This document shows positions 34,750-45,449 of a DNA stretch of 64,000 bases, piece by piece (positions within the stretch are counted from its first letter, which is position 1; each line of letters begins with the position of its first letter). Made by a program: the position numbers and the translations under genes. The stretch is taken from positions 1 through 64,000 of the forward strand of contig CALUIZ010000013.1 of the NCBI GenBank assembly GCA_944320815.1, in the 5' to 3' direction. The notes beneath the pieces were generated by a model. That model was not told the origin of the DNA. It saw nothing but the letters and a program-made list of their open reading frames with translations, and did no database searches. This DNA comes from an uncultured Phocaeicola sp. Lineage in GTDB: Bacteria > Bacteroidota > Bacteroidia > Bacteroidales > Bacteroidaceae.

Positions 34750-36090
34750 TCAGTCGCATTGACTGATTGTCATTTTCCTTGTCTTATACCGGAAACGCAG
34801 ATAATACATGATGCCTGCGCTGGTAAGTCCGAAAGGAAAAGCCGACCAGATGCCCACCACTCCCCAGTCGAACACGAAGCCGAACAGATAGCCGGCCGGA
34901 AGCGAAATGAGGAAATAGGCGATGAAAGAGAACAGCATAATCAGACGTACGTCTGCAATGCCTCGAAGCGCGTTGGCAAAGTTAATCTGGAGTCCGTCAC
35001 CGAACTGGTACAGGAGGAAGGGAACGATGGTTTGAGCCACCATCAGACTCACCGCCCCATCGTCGGTAAACCATCCGCCGATATAGTTCCGGAGCAGGAA
35101 AATAGGAACAGACGTACACACCACCATCACCAGTATCAGATGGAAACCCGTATTGGCTGTGCGCTGCACATTCTCCATATCCCTCTGTCCATAAAAATTA
35201 CTGATACGTACTGACACAGCGGCCCCCATCCCATAATAAATCATGAAGCAGATTTGTGACACCGCAATCATAATCTGATACGATGCCAGTGCCGTGCTTC
35301 CCAGCCATCCGATCATGATGGCACTCAAGCTGAACGATGCCGTTTCCATTCCCATCTGTCCGGCAATGGGCCATCCCAGACGGTTAAGCAGACCAAAATC
35401 AGTTCCGTTGATTCTTCCCTTCCGGAAACCTTTCCGGAATATCCTGTAGCGGGAAGTTCCAAAAAACAAGACCAGATAAACCACGACCATCAAAATGCGC
35501 GACACTAGAGTCGATATGCCGGCACCGGTCAGTCCCAACTCCGGAAATCCAAGCTTCCCATAAATCAAAATATAGTTCCCGACAATATTAAACAGGTTTC
35601 CTCCCAGCAGAATCCACATGGACACTTTGGTGTCTGTAATCCCATCTGAAAATTGTTTGAAGGCATTGAACCATAACACGAATGGCAGAGAAGCCAGAAG
35701 AACCAGAAAATAAGGACGCATGTAAGGAAGCAGTTCTTCGGGCTGCCCGAGACTCCCCAGACTGGCATACAGTCCTCCCATTATCACACAGACGAGAACC
35801 GCCAGCAAAGTGTTGGCCGCCAGACTGTTTTTGAGTATTCCACCCACTCCATCGATTTTCTTCTGCCCGAAAAGACTTCCCACCACCGGAGTCAGCCCGT
35901 AGGAAAATCCGGTACAGAAAATGATGGCAAGATTGAACATGTTATTGACAAAACTTGCAGCGGCAAGTCCTTCCGTACTGTGGTGCCCAATCATCAACGT
36001 ATCGGCAAATCCCAGCACAATCACCCCAATCTGTCCGATTACGATAGGGAGACCAAGTTTGAGCAATGCATGGTAGTGGTCAAGTTTCAT
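34750..36090 (-). CDS. MATE-family efflux transporter
   Basis: A 446-residue inner-membrane exporter with twelve predicted helices in two repeated halves (each with PIVIGQ/GWPIAGQMGMET-type starts). It uses a sodium or proton gradient to expel cationic drugs or metabolites. The start overlaps the stop of the M16 peptidase gene by 4 nt (ATGA type), so it is co-translated with it. Substrate unknown. Confidence 0.92.
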   Translation of the reverse strand: MKLDHYHALLKLGLPIVIGQIGVIVLGFADTLMIGHHSTEGLAAASFVNNMFNLAIIFCTGFSYGLTPVVGSLFGQKKIDGVGGILKNSLAANTLLAVLVCVIMGGLYASLGSLGQPEELLPYMRPYFLVLLASLPFVLWFNAFKQFSDGITDTKVSMWILLGGNLFNIVGNYILIYGKLGFPELGLTGAGISTLVSRILMVVVYLVLFFGTSRYRIFRKGFRKGRINGTDFGLLNRLGWPIAGQMGMETASFSLSAIMIGWLGSTALASYQIMIAVSQICFMIYYGMGAAVSVRISNFYGQRDMENVQRTANTGFHLILVMVVCTSVPIFLLRNYIGGWFTDDGAVSLMVAQTIVPFLLYQFGDGLQINFANALRGIADVRLIMLFSFIAYFLISLPAGYLFGFVFDWGVVGIWSAFPFGLTSAGIMYYLRFRYKTRKMTISQCD

Positions 36091-37325
36091 TCGATAGCTT
36101 TATAATAAAGGACAGAACAATTTTCGGGCACGAAACAACGTGCGGCAACCTCCTGAATTTCTGCAGAAGTTACAGAACGGTATTTCTTCACTTCATCATT
36201 AATGTCTTCCGCTCTTCCTGTCAGTTCGAAGAATGCCAGATTGTTCGCCACATTCAGGTAGTTCATGTTACTGAATATTTGTTCGCTTTCGTAGCGGTTC
36301 TTCACTTTCTCCAGTTCATGTTCATCAACCGGTACACTCTTCATCCGTTCCAGTTCTACCCAGATGGCCTGTTCCGCCTGTTCCAGCGTAATGCCCGAAG
36401 CAGGCTTACCGGTAATTTGGAGCAACCCTTCGTCGATGCTGCCCGATATGTATGCGTCAATGGCAGTGAAAAGCTTCTGCTCCTGAATCAGAGAGCGCAC
36501 AAAACGCGACGAACGTCCGTTGGAAAGCACATCAGTTATCATGTCGAAAGCATAATAATCAGGGTGCTTCCGGTCGCACATATGAAAGGCCATATAAATG
36601 GCACTTACCGGCACCTTGCGTTCCACAGTTCTCCGGCGCAACGCTGTCTGCCTCTCTTCTTTAGGAAGCCTGCGGAGAGGAATTTCACGTTTTGGAATCG
36701 GCCCGAACCATTTCTCAGCCAGACGGAGAGTCTCATCAAAGGAGATATGCCCTGTCACGGCCAGAATCGCATTGTTAGGCGCATAATAGTGATAGAAAAA
36801 AGTCCGCACCTCCTCAAGAGTGGCATTGGCAATATGACTGATTTCTTTCCCGATGGTAGGCCAGCGGTAAGGATGACGCTTGTAAGCCAGTTCCCTCATA
36901 AGATGGGATGCATCTCCGTATGGCTGGTTCAGATTCCGTTGCTTGAACTCTTCAATAACCACCTGACGCTGAACCTCCAAACTTTTCGGATTAAAGTCAA
37001 GACTCAGCATACGGTCGCTTTCGAGCCAGAATCCCGTTTCCACATTCTGACGTGGAAGCGTGATGTAATAATTGGTGATGTCGTTGTTGGTCCACGCATT
37101 GTTCTCGCCTCCTGCATTCTGTACGGGTGTGTCATAATCAGGCACATTGACCGAGCCTCCGAACATAAGATGCTCGAACAGGTGGGCGAAGCCGGTATGC
37201 TCCGGATCTTCATCACGTGCACCCACATCGTACAGCAGATTGAGCGCGACCATTTGAGTCGACTTGTCCTCGTAATGCACGATGCGCAGTCCGTTTTCCA
37301 GCGTATGATGGTTTACTTGAATCAT
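36087..37325 (-). CDS. M16-family zinc peptidase
   Basis: A 412-residue pitrilysin-fold peptidase. The inverted zinc motif HxxEH is seen in FAHLFEHLMFGGS, and the downstream Glu ligand follows in the conserved region near GGENNAWTNNDITNYY. The second half is the usual inactive paired domain. Single-chain members of this size work as dimers; no second, inactive subunit gene lies beside it. It precedes the MATE gene with a 4-nt overlap and follows the cyclophilin gene by 22 nt. Confidence 0.9.
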   Translation of the reverse strand: MIQVNHHTLENGLRIVHYEDKSTQMVALNLLYDVGARDEDPEHTGFAHLFEHLMFGGSVNVPDYDTPVQNAGGENNAWTNNDITNYYITLPRQNVETGFWLESDRMLSLDFNPKSLEVQRQVVIEEFKQRNLNQPYGDASHLMRELAYKRHPYRWPTIGKEISHIANATLEEVRTFFYHYYAPNNAILAVTGHISFDETLRLAEKWFGPIPKREIPLRRLPKEERQTALRRRTVERKVPVSAIYMAFHMCDRKHPDYYAFDMITDVLSNGRSSRFVRSLIQEQKLFTAIDAYISGSIDEGLLQITGKPASGITLEQAEQAIWVELERMKSVPVDEHELEKVKNRYESEQIFSNMNYLNVANNLAFFELTGRAEDINDEVKKYRSVTSAEIQEVAARCFVPENCSVLYYKAIE

Positions 37326-37347
37326 TTCACTCCGCTCCTTCCGGTTT

Positions 37348-38175
37348 TCATTCTTTCACGACAGCCTTCAGAATACGGATATTCTCTTCCGGGCGGTCTT
37401 TCCGGTTAGTCTTCACTTTCTGTATGCGGTCGATGACATCCATCCCGTCCACGACCTCACCGAACACGGTGTATGACCCGTCCAGATGAGGGGCACCCCC
37501 CAGAGTGGTATAAGCCTTCACCTGTTCAGGGGTGAACTTCACGGGCGTTTCCTTCTCCATCATTTCGTATGCTTTTTTTTCAAGTTCATCCTGCAAAGCC
37601 ATCAGCCCGTCGTTGTCTCCCGCACGGCGCATCTTGTAGATATCCTTGATACGCTTCTGCGCCAGCGTGTTGAAGATGGCGGTCAGCTGTGCATCACGCA
37701 TTCTCCGCTCCACATCAAGCAACTGCTCTTCCGTGAACACCTGCCCCGTCACGATATAGAACTGGCATCCAGAAGATTCCTTTTCCGGATTTACCTCATC
37801 TCCCTTACGTGCAGCCGCCAAAGCCCCTTTCTTGTGAATGAACTTCGGATTGAACTCAGCCGGAACAGTATAGCCCACGTCTCCACTTCCCAGAGACGCC
37901 GTATCGGAAGCCGTCTTGCTTTCCGGGTCACCGGCCTGAATCATGAAATTCTTGATGACGCGGTGGAAAAGCGTATTGTCGTACACTCCTTCTTTCGCCA
38001 GCTTGATGAAATTGTCACGGTGTCTGGGCGTTTCATTGTAAAGCTTTACGGTGATATTCCCCATTGTGGTTTCCAGGCGTACAGTAGTTTCTCCCATATC
38101 GTTTTTCTTTTTCTGGCCAGTGCATGACACGAGGCAGCACATCGCCAAGGTTAATAAAATAAATGTCTTTCTCAT
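37348..38175 (-). CDS. Cyclophilin-type peptidyl-prolyl isomerase lipoprotein
   Basis: A 275-residue isomerase assisting folding in the periplasm or at the outer membrane. The signal peptide ends LAMCCLVSC, so the Cys is likely lipidated. The cyclophilin core is split: VRLETTMGNITVKLYNETPRH, FHRVIKNFMIQAGDP and GCQFYIVTG are in place. Then a helical insertion of about 65 residues (VERRMRDAQLTAIFNTLA to EQVKAYTTLGG) precedes the final DGSYTVFGEVVDGMDVID. The insertion makes it longer than the usual 165-residue domain. It heads a three-gene run with the M16 and MATE genes. Confidence 0.92.
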   Translation of the reverse strand: MRKTFILLTLAMCCLVSCTGQKKKNDMGETTVRLETTMGNITVKLYNETPRHRDNFIKLAKEGVYDNTLFHRVIKNFMIQAGDPESKTASDTASLGSGDVGYTVPAEFNPKFIHKKGALAAARKGDEVNPEKESSGCQFYIVTGQVFTEEQLLDVERRMRDAQLTAIFNTLAQKRIKDIYKMRRAGDNDGLMALQDELEKKAYEMMEKETPVKFTPEQVKAYTTLGGAPHLDGSYTVFGEVVDGMDVIDRIQKVKTNRKDRPEENIRILKAVVKE

Positions 38176-38304
38176 GTCCCGAATGATTGGTCCTGCAAAG
38201 GTATAAAAAAGGTGGAGACGGGGAAAGTTTGAAAGAAATTATTCGGACGGAAGAATGCATTCATTCCGGCTGCAAAAACAAAAACTCTTATGCCAGAGAC
38301 AAAG

Positions 38305-38357
38305 AAACGGCTTCACCGCAGGAGAGACAGAAGACTCTCCGGACGATGAAGCCGTTT
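38305..38357 (-). terminator. Terminator after cysS
   Basis: AAACGGCTTCA (38305-38315) pairs with TGAAGCCGTTT (38347-38357), with an inner GGAGAG/CTCTCC pair. It lies 17 nt after the cysS stop on the minus strand. Confidence 0.8.
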
Positions 38358-38374
38358 TCCGTATATCGGGGAAC

Positions 38375-39856
38375 TTATTTGTTCAGACGCCAGGTGAACC
38401 CGTCTTTCGTATCCTTCACCTCAAAGCCTAAAGCCGCAAGTTCGTCGCGAATCTTGTCGCTGGTAGCCCAGTCCTTATTGGCTTTCGCCTTCATGCGCTG
38501 TTCAAGCAGCATGTCTACCACTTTTCCATAAGCCTCTTCACGCGCTTCGTTGTTCTCCGCTTCCGCCTTCAGTCCCAGAAGGTCGAAGGCGAACAGACGG
38601 AACACACTCTTCAGCTCCTCCAGATCTTCGGCACTGACGGTCGCCTTTTTGTCGATTACCGTATTGACCATACGCGTCGCCTCGAAAAGATGGGAGATGA
38701 CAATCGGCGTATTCAGGTCATCATTCATAGCTTCATAACATTTCTCTCGCAGACCTGCGGGCTCGATGCCCGAAGTAGCCTTGGACGGAGTGATGCGCTC
38801 CAGGTTCTTGAAGCCTTCCATCAGACGCTCCAGTCCCTTTTCAGCCGCCTGCAACGCTTCGTTGCTGAAATCCACCGTGCTGCGGTAATGAGCCTGAAGG
38901 ATGAAGAAACGGATGGTCATGGGCGAATATGCCTGAGTGAGCAGTTTGTTCGAGCCGGCAAAGAACTCGTCGAGCGTGATGAAGTTACCCAACGACTTGC
39001 CCATCTTCTGTCCGTTGATGGTAATCATGTTGTTGTGCATCCAGTAGCGCACCATCGGATGTCCTTCGGAAGCCACTGCCTGAGCGATTTCACATTCATG
39101 GTGCGGGAAAATCAGGTCCATTCCTCCCCCGTGGATGTCGAACGTTTCACCCAGATACTTGCGTCCCATCGCCGTACATTCACAGTGCCATCCGGGAAAA
39201 CCGTCGCTCCAGGGCGAAGGCCAGCGCATGATGTGTTCGGGCTGGGCGCATTTCCAGAGAGCGAAGTCTGCCGGATTATGCTTCTCCTCCTGTCCGTCCA
39301 GTTCGCGGGTAGTGTTCAGCACATCGTCCAGGTTGCGTCCCGAGAGCACTCCGTAGTGATGGTCTTTGTTGTACTTCGCCACATCAAAGTAGACCGACCC
39401 CTGGCTTACGTAAGCATATCCGTTCTTCAGAATCTCCTCCACCAGCCGGATTTGCTCGATGATATGGCCGGAAGCGTGCGGCTCGATACTGGGAGGAAGC
39501 ACATTCAACGCCTCCATCGCCTTGTGGTAGCGGATCAGATAATATTGCACCACTTCCATCGGCTCCAGCTGCTCCAGACGCGCCTTTTTCGCAATCTTGT
39601 CCTCCCCGTCATCGGCATCGTGCTCCAGATGTCCCACATCGGTGATGTTGCGCACATAGCGCACCTTATAGCCCAGATGTTTCAGGTAACGGTAAAGAAT
39701 ATCGAAGGTGATGGCCGGACGCGCGTGCCCCAGATGAGCGTCACCATACACAGTCGGTCCGCACACATACATCCCTACATGAGGGGCGTGCAGAGGTGTG
39801 AACCGCTCTTTTCTGCGAGTTAATGTATTGTAAATAATCAGTTTGTCTGTCTCCAT
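38375..39856 (-). CDS. cysS: Cysteinyl-tRNA synthetase
   Basis: A 493-residue class I synthetase charging tRNA-Cys. The zinc-binding Cys and HIGH-type motif are in [25 protein letters not shown] and HHECEIAQ supply further zinc ligands, and the KMSKS loop is KMGKSLGNF. The C-terminal anticodon-recognition helices are complete. A single housekeeping copy is expected. Confidence 0.97.
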   Translation of the reverse strand: METDKLIIYNTLTRRKERFTPLHAPHVGMYVCGPTVYGDAHLGHARPAITFDILYRYLKHLGYKVRYVRNITDVGHLEHDADDGEDKIAKKARLEQLEPMEVVQYYLIRYHKAMEALNVLPPSIEPHASGHIIEQIRLVEEILKNGYAYVSQGSVYFDVAKYNKDHHYGVLSGRNLDDVLNTTRELDGQEEKHNPADFALWKCAQPEHIMRWPSPWSDGFPGWHCECTAMGRKYLGETFDIHGGGMDLIFPHHECEIAQAVASEGHPMVRYWMHNNMITINGQKMGKSLGNFITLDEFFAGSNKLLTQAYSPMTIRFFILQAHYRSTVDFSNEALQAAEKGLERLMEGFKNLERITPSKATSGIEPAGLREKCYEAMNDDLNTPIVISHLFEATRMVNTVIDKKATVSAEDLEELKSVFRLFAFDLLGLKAEAENNEAREEAYGKVVDMLLEQRMKAKANKDWATSDKIRDELAALGFEVKDTKDGFTWRLNK

Positions 39857-39903
39857 AATGCAAAATATTAGGTGTGCAAAGTTATAAATTTCAGCACAGA
39901 AAA

Positions 39904-39943
39904 AAAACGTCCTGACGTTTTAATTTAAACAACAGGACGTTTT
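39904..39943 (-). terminator. Terminator after the GH31 gene
   Basis: AAAACGTCCTG (39904-39914) pairs with CAGGACGTTTT (39933-39943) with an AT-rich loop. It lies 21 nt after the GH31 stop on the minus strand and may also insulate cysS. Confidence 0.82.
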
Positions 39944-39964
39944 GAATAAAATAACGGGTAATTT

Positions 39965-42448
39965 TTACAGCTTAACCTTCAACTCTTTACCAGAATAGTT
40001 CACCTTCTTGTCGGCTTCTGCTATCACGGTTTCGCCGGAAGCTTTTCCCGGTTCCATGACGGTGACGCGGAAAGTGCGGCGTTTCAGCATGTCCGGATAT
40101 TCTCCCTTGCGGTCGCAGATGGTCAGTGTGCGGGCCTCATCGTCCCATTTGAAGCGGATGGTGGAGAACATTCCCCTTTCGTAATTGTAATTGTCGAACT
40201 CATCTTCATAAAGCGTGAACTCGCCGTCGGCTCCCGGATAAATGCAGAGATCGAGACTGTCCCATTTCTTCTCCGCGGAATACTGCACCTCCGGTCCCAA
40301 AGGAAGAATGCTTCCCGCCTTCACATAGAGCGGAAGGATGTGTATCGGGCATTCGCGGTCGATCTCCTGTCCGCCTTCCAATGTCTCGTTGGTCCAGAAG
40401 TCAACCCATTTCGCACCCTTGGGCAAATAAACCTTGACCGGAGCGGAAGCCTTTGCCACGTCCGGAACGATGGCCACACCTTTGTTCCCCTCCACTTTTT
40501 TCGTGTAAAGCGGATCGGTAACAGGACGCACCAGAATGTTCTTCCCGAACATGTATTCGTTGTCAAGAAGAATCGCCTTGCGGTCGGAAGCAAAATCCAT
40601 CACAAGCGGACGCATCATCATCCCGTCTTCCTGCGCCACGGCTCCATTCAGGCTATATATATAAGGAAGCAAACGGTAGCGCAGTTTAATGAAACGCTTC
40701 TGCACATCGTATGCCCAGTCGCCCTCCTTGCCGAAAAGCCAGATTTCATTCATCATCGGCGAAGAGCAGTGGTTGCGCATCAAAGGCATGAAACATCCCC
40801 ACTGGAACCAGCGCGCGTGCAGCTCCTGATAAGCAATGTTCGTGCAGTCATTATCATACTCCCATCCGAAGAAACCGCCAAGATCTGTATTCCAGAACGG
40901 GATTCCGCAAAGCGTAAAATTCAGTCCCGCAGGTATCTGCTGGCGAAGCACATTCCAGCTCGATACCACATCACCGCTCCAGCTCAACGCTCCGTAATGC
41001 TGCTGGCCGAAATAACCGGAACGGGTCATCTGAAACACACGTTTCTCGTCCGACACCTCACGCTGGCGTTCATAGATACCCCGGTTATGCACCAAAGGGA
41101 ACGCATTATGCACCGAACGGAAAGACCCGTCGGCAGTCAGCAAATCGAAATCGCTTTCTTTCGGATTCAAATGGTCGGGTTCGGTAGAATCGGTCCACCA
41201 TGCGTCGATTCCCATGCCATGTAAATGGCTGAGGTATCTCCAGTACAAATCACGCGCATTCTTGTTGAACGGGTCATACGGGTGTGCTCCCGACTTCGGG
41301 GGCCATGTCTCAAACTTCAGCAAGGCTCCCTCCTTATCCAGTTCCTTGAACTGGTCGGTCCAGGGACCGAAGCTCGCCCATACGGAAATCATCAGGTGCG
41401 CGTTGTTCTTGTGTACATACTTTATCATTTCCTCCGGACTCTTGAAACGGGGCTTCGAATATTTGACGTCCCGATTCTCCCCGTTCGGCAGATAGCGCAT
41501 GGCCACAGGGTCGTCCATTCTGTTGATATAGCGCGGATTCATGAACTTCATCGCGTTCCAGTTCGAGTCGCATCCCCAATACTGCCAGTCCTGCACAATA
41601 CCGTCCAGAGGAATCTCCAGTTCACGGTACTTGTCGAGCACTCCGCACAGTTCGTCCGGACTCTTGTAACGCTCACGGCACTGCCAATAGCCCATTGTCC
41701 ACAAGGGGAACATGGTCGCTTTTCCCGTCAGGTCGCGTATGCAGGCTATCACACCGTCCTGCGAACCGTCCTTATAAAAGAAGTAATAGTCCGAGCAAAG
41801 TCCCACCTGCGAAGTGAACGAAGTTTCATACGGCGAATCGCTGAAGTTTGAAATGGCGGGATTGTCCCAATACACTCCATAGCCCTTTTCCGAAGTGAAA
41901 TAAGGGATGCAGATGTTCGTGTTTCCGTTCGACAGATGAATCTGCTGGTTCCGGTGGTTCATCGCACCGCTCTGACGCTGGCCCAGACCATAAATCACCT
42001 CTTCCGGCTGGAGAATGAACGACTGGCTCACACTGAATGCATTCCGGTTCACATCCCAACGGGGAGTGAAGTTCGTGCCCAGCTCCTTTTCCTTCAGCAA
42101 GACATTGCCCTTCAGATCCTGATAGATGACCTTTCCCGTAGCGACATCCAGTGTCAGACACATGTTTCCCGTGGTCATCTTTACCTCGTTACCGTTCTGC
42201 GCATAAGCGATTTCCACTTCTTCAGGAGTCTTGATGACCGGATAGCTTTCCTTCTCCGGCATCTCGGCGGAAGGATACTTCACTACACGCGCAATGGAAG
42301 GGGAATAGAAAATCACCTCTCCGTTCAGTACAGGCTGCGCGGTCCGGAACTTCACCCCGTGAGCGGTCTTCTCAAAAGTCTGCGCCCACGAGGCCATACT
42401 CAGGCCCAAAGCCGCAAATAGAATCAGATTTCGTTTTTTCATGGTCAT
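39965..42448 (-). CDS. GH31 family alpha-glycosidase (alpha-xylosidase/glucosidase type)
   Basis: A secreted enzyme of about 827 residues. I take the ATG at 42448 (MTMKKRNLILFAALGL), giving a signal peptide ending SWAQ. The N-terminal beta domain (about 25-250) leads to a TIM barrel with GIVQDWQYWG and the nucleophile Asp at about residue 420 in DAWWTDSTEPD, then proximal and distal C-terminal beta domains (LPKGAKWVDFWTNE; LYEDEFDNY of the DUF5110 type). The WWTDSTEPD form is common in alpha-xylosidases, but glucosidases share it. The upstream kinase-less AraC regulator on the same strand is its likely controller. Confidence 0.9.
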   Translation of the reverse strand: MTMKKRNLILFAALGLSMASWAQTFEKTAHGVKFRTAQPVLNGEVIFYSPSIARVVKYPSAEMPEKESYPVIKTPEEVEIAYAQNGNEVKMTTGNMCLTLDVATGKVIYQDLKGNVLLKEKELGTNFTPRWDVNRNAFSVSQSFILQPEEVIYGLGQRQSGAMNHRNQQIHLSNGNTNICIPYFTSEKGYGVYWDNPAISNFSDSPYETSFTSQVGLCSDYYFFYKDGSQDGVIACIRDLTGKATMFPLWTMGYWQCRERYKSPDELCGVLDKYRELEIPLDGIVQDWQYWGCDSNWNAMKFMNPRYINRMDDPVAMRYLPNGENRDVKYSKPRFKSPEEMIKYVHKNNAHLMISVWASFGPWTDQFKELDKEGALLKFETWPPKSGAHPYDPFNKNARDLYWRYLSHLHGMGIDAWWTDSTEPDHLNPKESDFDLLTADGSFRSVHNAFPLVHNRGIYERQREVSDEKRVFQMTRSGYFGQQHYGALSWSGDVVSSWNVLRQQIPAGLNFTLCGIPFWNTDLGGFFGWEYDNDCTNIAYQELHARWFQWGCFMPLMRNHCSSPMMNEIWLFGKEGDWAYDVQKRFIKLRYRLLPYIYSLNGAVAQEDGMMMRPLVMDFASDRKAILLDNEYMFGKNILVRPVTDPLYTKKVEGNKGVAIVPDVAKASAPVKVYLPKGAKWVDFWTNETLEGGQEIDRECPIHILPLYVKAGSILPLGPEVQYSAEKKWDSLDLCIYPGADGEFTLYEDEFDNYNYERGMFSTIRFKWDDEARTLTICDRKGEYPDMLKRRTFRVTVMEPGKASGETVIAEADKKVNYSGKELKVKL

Positions 42449-42560
42449 TTTATTTTGATAAGTTTTATATGCAAGAAACATGTTGCAAATATACCCGCTT
42501 ACCTACCAAAACGCGATGCACACTCGTTGCAGGAAACAACATATCCGTTGAAAACAACAT

Positions 42561-45449
42561 CTATAACCGCCGTTTCATACGGCTCTCCGCATATTTTGAC
42601 GGACGCACTCCAAACTCTTCCTGAAAGCATTTACTGAGATAGCTTGATGTACTGAAACCTGTCATATCCGCCACTTCCGCCACAGTATAACCCTCCTCCA
42701 GCAGACGGGCAGCTTCCTTCAAACGGACGGAACGGATGAAGCTGGTAGGTGTCTTGCCTGCCACAGAAACCAGTTTGCGGTAAAGGCCAGTCCGGTCCAT
42801 CCCCATGTCGCGGCTCCATGCCTCCACCGAATAGCCGGAGTTGTCGAGGTTCTGTTCAACGTAACGCAGTGCCTTGCGGATAAAGACTTCGTCCGCTTCG
42901 GAGAGCAGCTCTTCCTCTCCGGAAGCAGACAGGTCCTCCCGCACCTGTTCCTTCCGTTTTTCCTGTTGCTCCAGCAGGCGGCGCATATCTGCCAGAAGCG
43001 CATCCATGTCCAACGCATCCCCATCGGCGGGCAAGGGAAGCAATATGCCTTCCGACAATTGTCCAATCAGTCCTTTCAGACCGGACACCTCCTGCTTCAC
43101 ACCCTGAAGCTGACGCTTTACATGCCCTTCATCCAATGCACGAAGCGCATTGTCCAGAGGCGCGGATATCCGGTCAACGGGAGCGGACAACTCCTGACTG
43201 ACATTCTGCAGGAACAGACCTTTCATCCGGTCCAGTTCCTCTTTCTGTTCACGCACCAGACTGTGCCGTTTATGCCTTATATAACCGGAAACTGAAAGCC
43301 ACAACATCCCTATTCCTGACAGAATGTAAACCCAAAAGGCACAAGACGTTTTCCAGAACGGAGCTTCCACCGTAATCAGAAGTTCGGCGTAATGTTCCGA
43401 CCAGGCGGCTCCGTTTCCTGCCGCCCTCACCCGGAAACGATAAGTACCGGGAGGCACATCGGTATATGCGGCATATCCGCGTCCGTCGGTTGAATGGATT
43501 TCCCGTTCCTCCCCATCTATTCCTTCCAGACAATAGCGATAATAGGTCTGGGTAGGGTTCACATAGTTCAAAGCGGAAAAAGCGATTGTAAAGAAATTCT
43601 GGTCGTGCGACAAGATAATGGCATGCGTATGCGACAAGGGCTTCTCCAGTATCGTTCTCCCGTTGTAGGCGACCCCGTTTTCCACCGGTCTGCCAAACAG
43701 ACTGAAGCTCACGAACAAAGGAACAGAGCGGGTCTGCCCGGAAGAGGGACAATCAGGGGAAAGGCTGTTGAAGCCATTGATGCCGCCCCAATAAAGTGTA
43801 CCGTCAGATGCTTGCAGAACAGAGCACCCACAGAATTCACCCTCTATGACACCATCCAGCCGATTGAAATTGGTGAATGAACAATGAAGCTTCCCCGCCT
43901 CTTCCCTAACCGTAAGGCATGAAAGTCCATTGGCGGTAGATACCCAGAGGGCACCGTCGGATGCCCTGATGATGGAACGGACCGAATTGTTCACCAGTCC
44001 GTCCGTAGTATAAAACCTGCGTTGGCGACCTGTAGAAGGGTTCCAGCACAACAGACCGTCCTCCGTTCCTATCCACACATTGTGTAAGGAATCCACACAA
44101 ATGTCATTGCAGGTATGCATAGTCTTCATTTCCGTTCTTTTTCCGGTCCGGCAATCCGTTATGAACCAGCCGTCGCACATGAGTCCGACCACAGAGTCAT
44201 TGCCTAAAGGTACGGTCCGGGACGTTCCTTCCGTTTTCCCGGAGAAAGAAGGGACCGGCCGAAGGAGGTTTACATCACCCGGATGATAAGAGAATATTCC
44301 GGCAGTCGTTTCCACCAACAACCGACGGTCGTCCGTCTCCATGAAACGGGTTACCCACAAGGCAGAACTGCCAGAAACGGGAAACAGTGTGCGTCCGACA
44401 TTACGGAAGCGGAAACGGGACGGATGATAATAAAGCACACCCCGGTTCAGCGTACCCACCCAAAGACCGCCGCCCGTGTCACAATACAACGTGCTGAGTT
44501 CGGTCTCTATTTTCCTTCCGTCCACCAGATGCTGCGTGGGAAAATGTTGCCTGTGACGCAGATCAGACGAAATGAACCACAGCCCTTCCTGACAGCTCAT
44601 CCAGATATTCCCCTTGTCGTCCAATGAAATGTAGTTGAGCCGGTAAGGAGTACGAACCACTTCATGCCAAGTCCCGGACTTGAAGTCATAACGCAGCATG
44701 ACACCGCCCCGCGAGCCGTTACAGAGCTGATAGAAGCCACCCTCGGAAGAAAGCATATAGGAAGTACCGCCATACCAGCCATGAGGAACAACTTCGGATA
44801 AATCCCGGACATATAATTCTTCATTGGAAATCAAATCGTAACAGACCAGTCTGCCGGAACGATAAAACAGATAAAGCTTGTCATCCTCACGTTCCAGGTC
44901 ATAGAGCAAATCTTCGTCACAGCCGGAAAGGCCATATACATCAATCGGTGTGGATTCGGCCCGTGTCGTACCGCTTCGGATACGGAACAGACGGTTGTCC
45001 GACACCAATATCCAGATGTCCTGCTTCCGGTCGATGAAAAAGTCCTTCATGTCTTCCGGCACTCCCCACACGGACAGCACACTGTCCGGACGTTCCAGCA
45101 TACGCTCATTCGCAATGTCTACGGCCATCATCCGAAAACGGTTCTTTATCCAGATGTAGCCTCTGGCATCCACATACACATGATGATAACCGCCATAATC
45201 AGAAAGCACGCACACATGCCGCCGGTCGTAATGCAGATAAGCGAAATCCGTCCCGTCATACAGGTTAAGCTGCCCTGTCGTCGTGACAAGCATGCGGCCG
45301 TCCGGTAACTGAACTATATTCCGCACCTGATTGGCGGACAGACCTTGCGCCGCGTCAACGGGCGTGAACGCCAATGAAGGAGAATCCGCCCGTACCGGAA
45401 GACACATCCACAAAACCACATACAGAATGACCAAACCCAACCGTCTCAT
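42561..45449 (-). CDS. Transmembrane AraC-type regulator resembling a hybrid two-component sensor without kinase or receiver
   Basis: A 962-residue protein. After a signal segment it has an HTCS-type periplasmic sensor of two propellers (repeats such as GLSANQVRNIVQLPDGRML and NDICVDSLHNVWIGTEDGL) and a Y_Y_Y domain, a membrane helix (about 705-725), then a coiled-coil-like stretch. Where the phospho-acceptor His of HisKA should be (FFTNISHE in relatives) it reads FLQNVSQELSAP, with Gln752. No ATPase domain and no receiver follow; a roughly 90-residue linker leads straight to an AraC-type DNA-binding domain (MGMDRTGLYRKLV; GFSTSSYLSKCFQEEFG). Signalling would have to go through conformation or dimerisation. 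It lies upstream of GH31 on the same strand. Confidence 0.9.
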   Translation of the reverse strand: MRRLGLVILYVVLWMCLPVRADSPSLAFTPVDAAQGLSANQVRNIVQLPDGRMLVTTTGQLNLYDGTDFAYLHYDRRHVCVLSDYGGYHHVYVDARGYIWIKNRFRMMAVDIANERMLERPDSVLSVWGVPEDMKDFFIDRKQDIWILVSDNRLFRIRSGTTRAESTPIDVYGLSGCDEDLLYDLEREDDKLYLFYRSGRLVCYDLISNEELYVRDLSEVVPHGWYGGTSYMLSSEGGFYQLCNGSRGGVMLRYDFKSGTWHEVVRTPYRLNYISLDDKGNIWMSCQEGLWFISSDLRHRQHFPTQHLVDGRKIETELSTLYCDTGGGLWVGTLNRGVLYYHPSRFRFRNVGRTLFPVSGSSALWVTRFMETDDRRLLVETTAGIFSYHPGDVNLLRPVPSFSGKTEGTSRTVPLGNDSVVGLMCDGWFITDCRTGKRTEMKTMHTCNDICVDSLHNVWIGTEDGLLCWNPSTGRQRRFYTTDGLVNNSVRSIIRASDGALWVSTANGLSCLTVREEAGKLHCSFTNFNRLDGVIEGEFCGCSVLQASDGTLYWGGINGFNSLSPDCPSSGQTRSVPLFVSFSLFGRPVENGVAYNGRTILEKPLSHTHAIILSHDQNFFTIAFSALNYVNPTQTYYRYCLEGIDGEEREIHSTDGRGYAAYTDVPPGTYRFRVRAAGNGAAWSEHYAELLITVEAPFWKTSCAFWVYILSGIGMLWLSVSGYIRHKRHSLVREQKEELDRMKGLFLQNVSQELSAPVDRISAPLDNALRALDEGHVKRQLQGVKQEVSGLKGLIGQLSEGILLPLPADGDALDMDALLADMRRLLEQQEKRKEQVREDLSASGEEELLSEADEVFIRKALRYVEQNLDNSGYSVEAWSRDMGMDRTGLYRKLVSVAGKTPTSFIRSVRLKEAARLLEEGYTVAEVADMTGFSTSSYLSKCFQEEFGVRPSKYAESRMKRRL

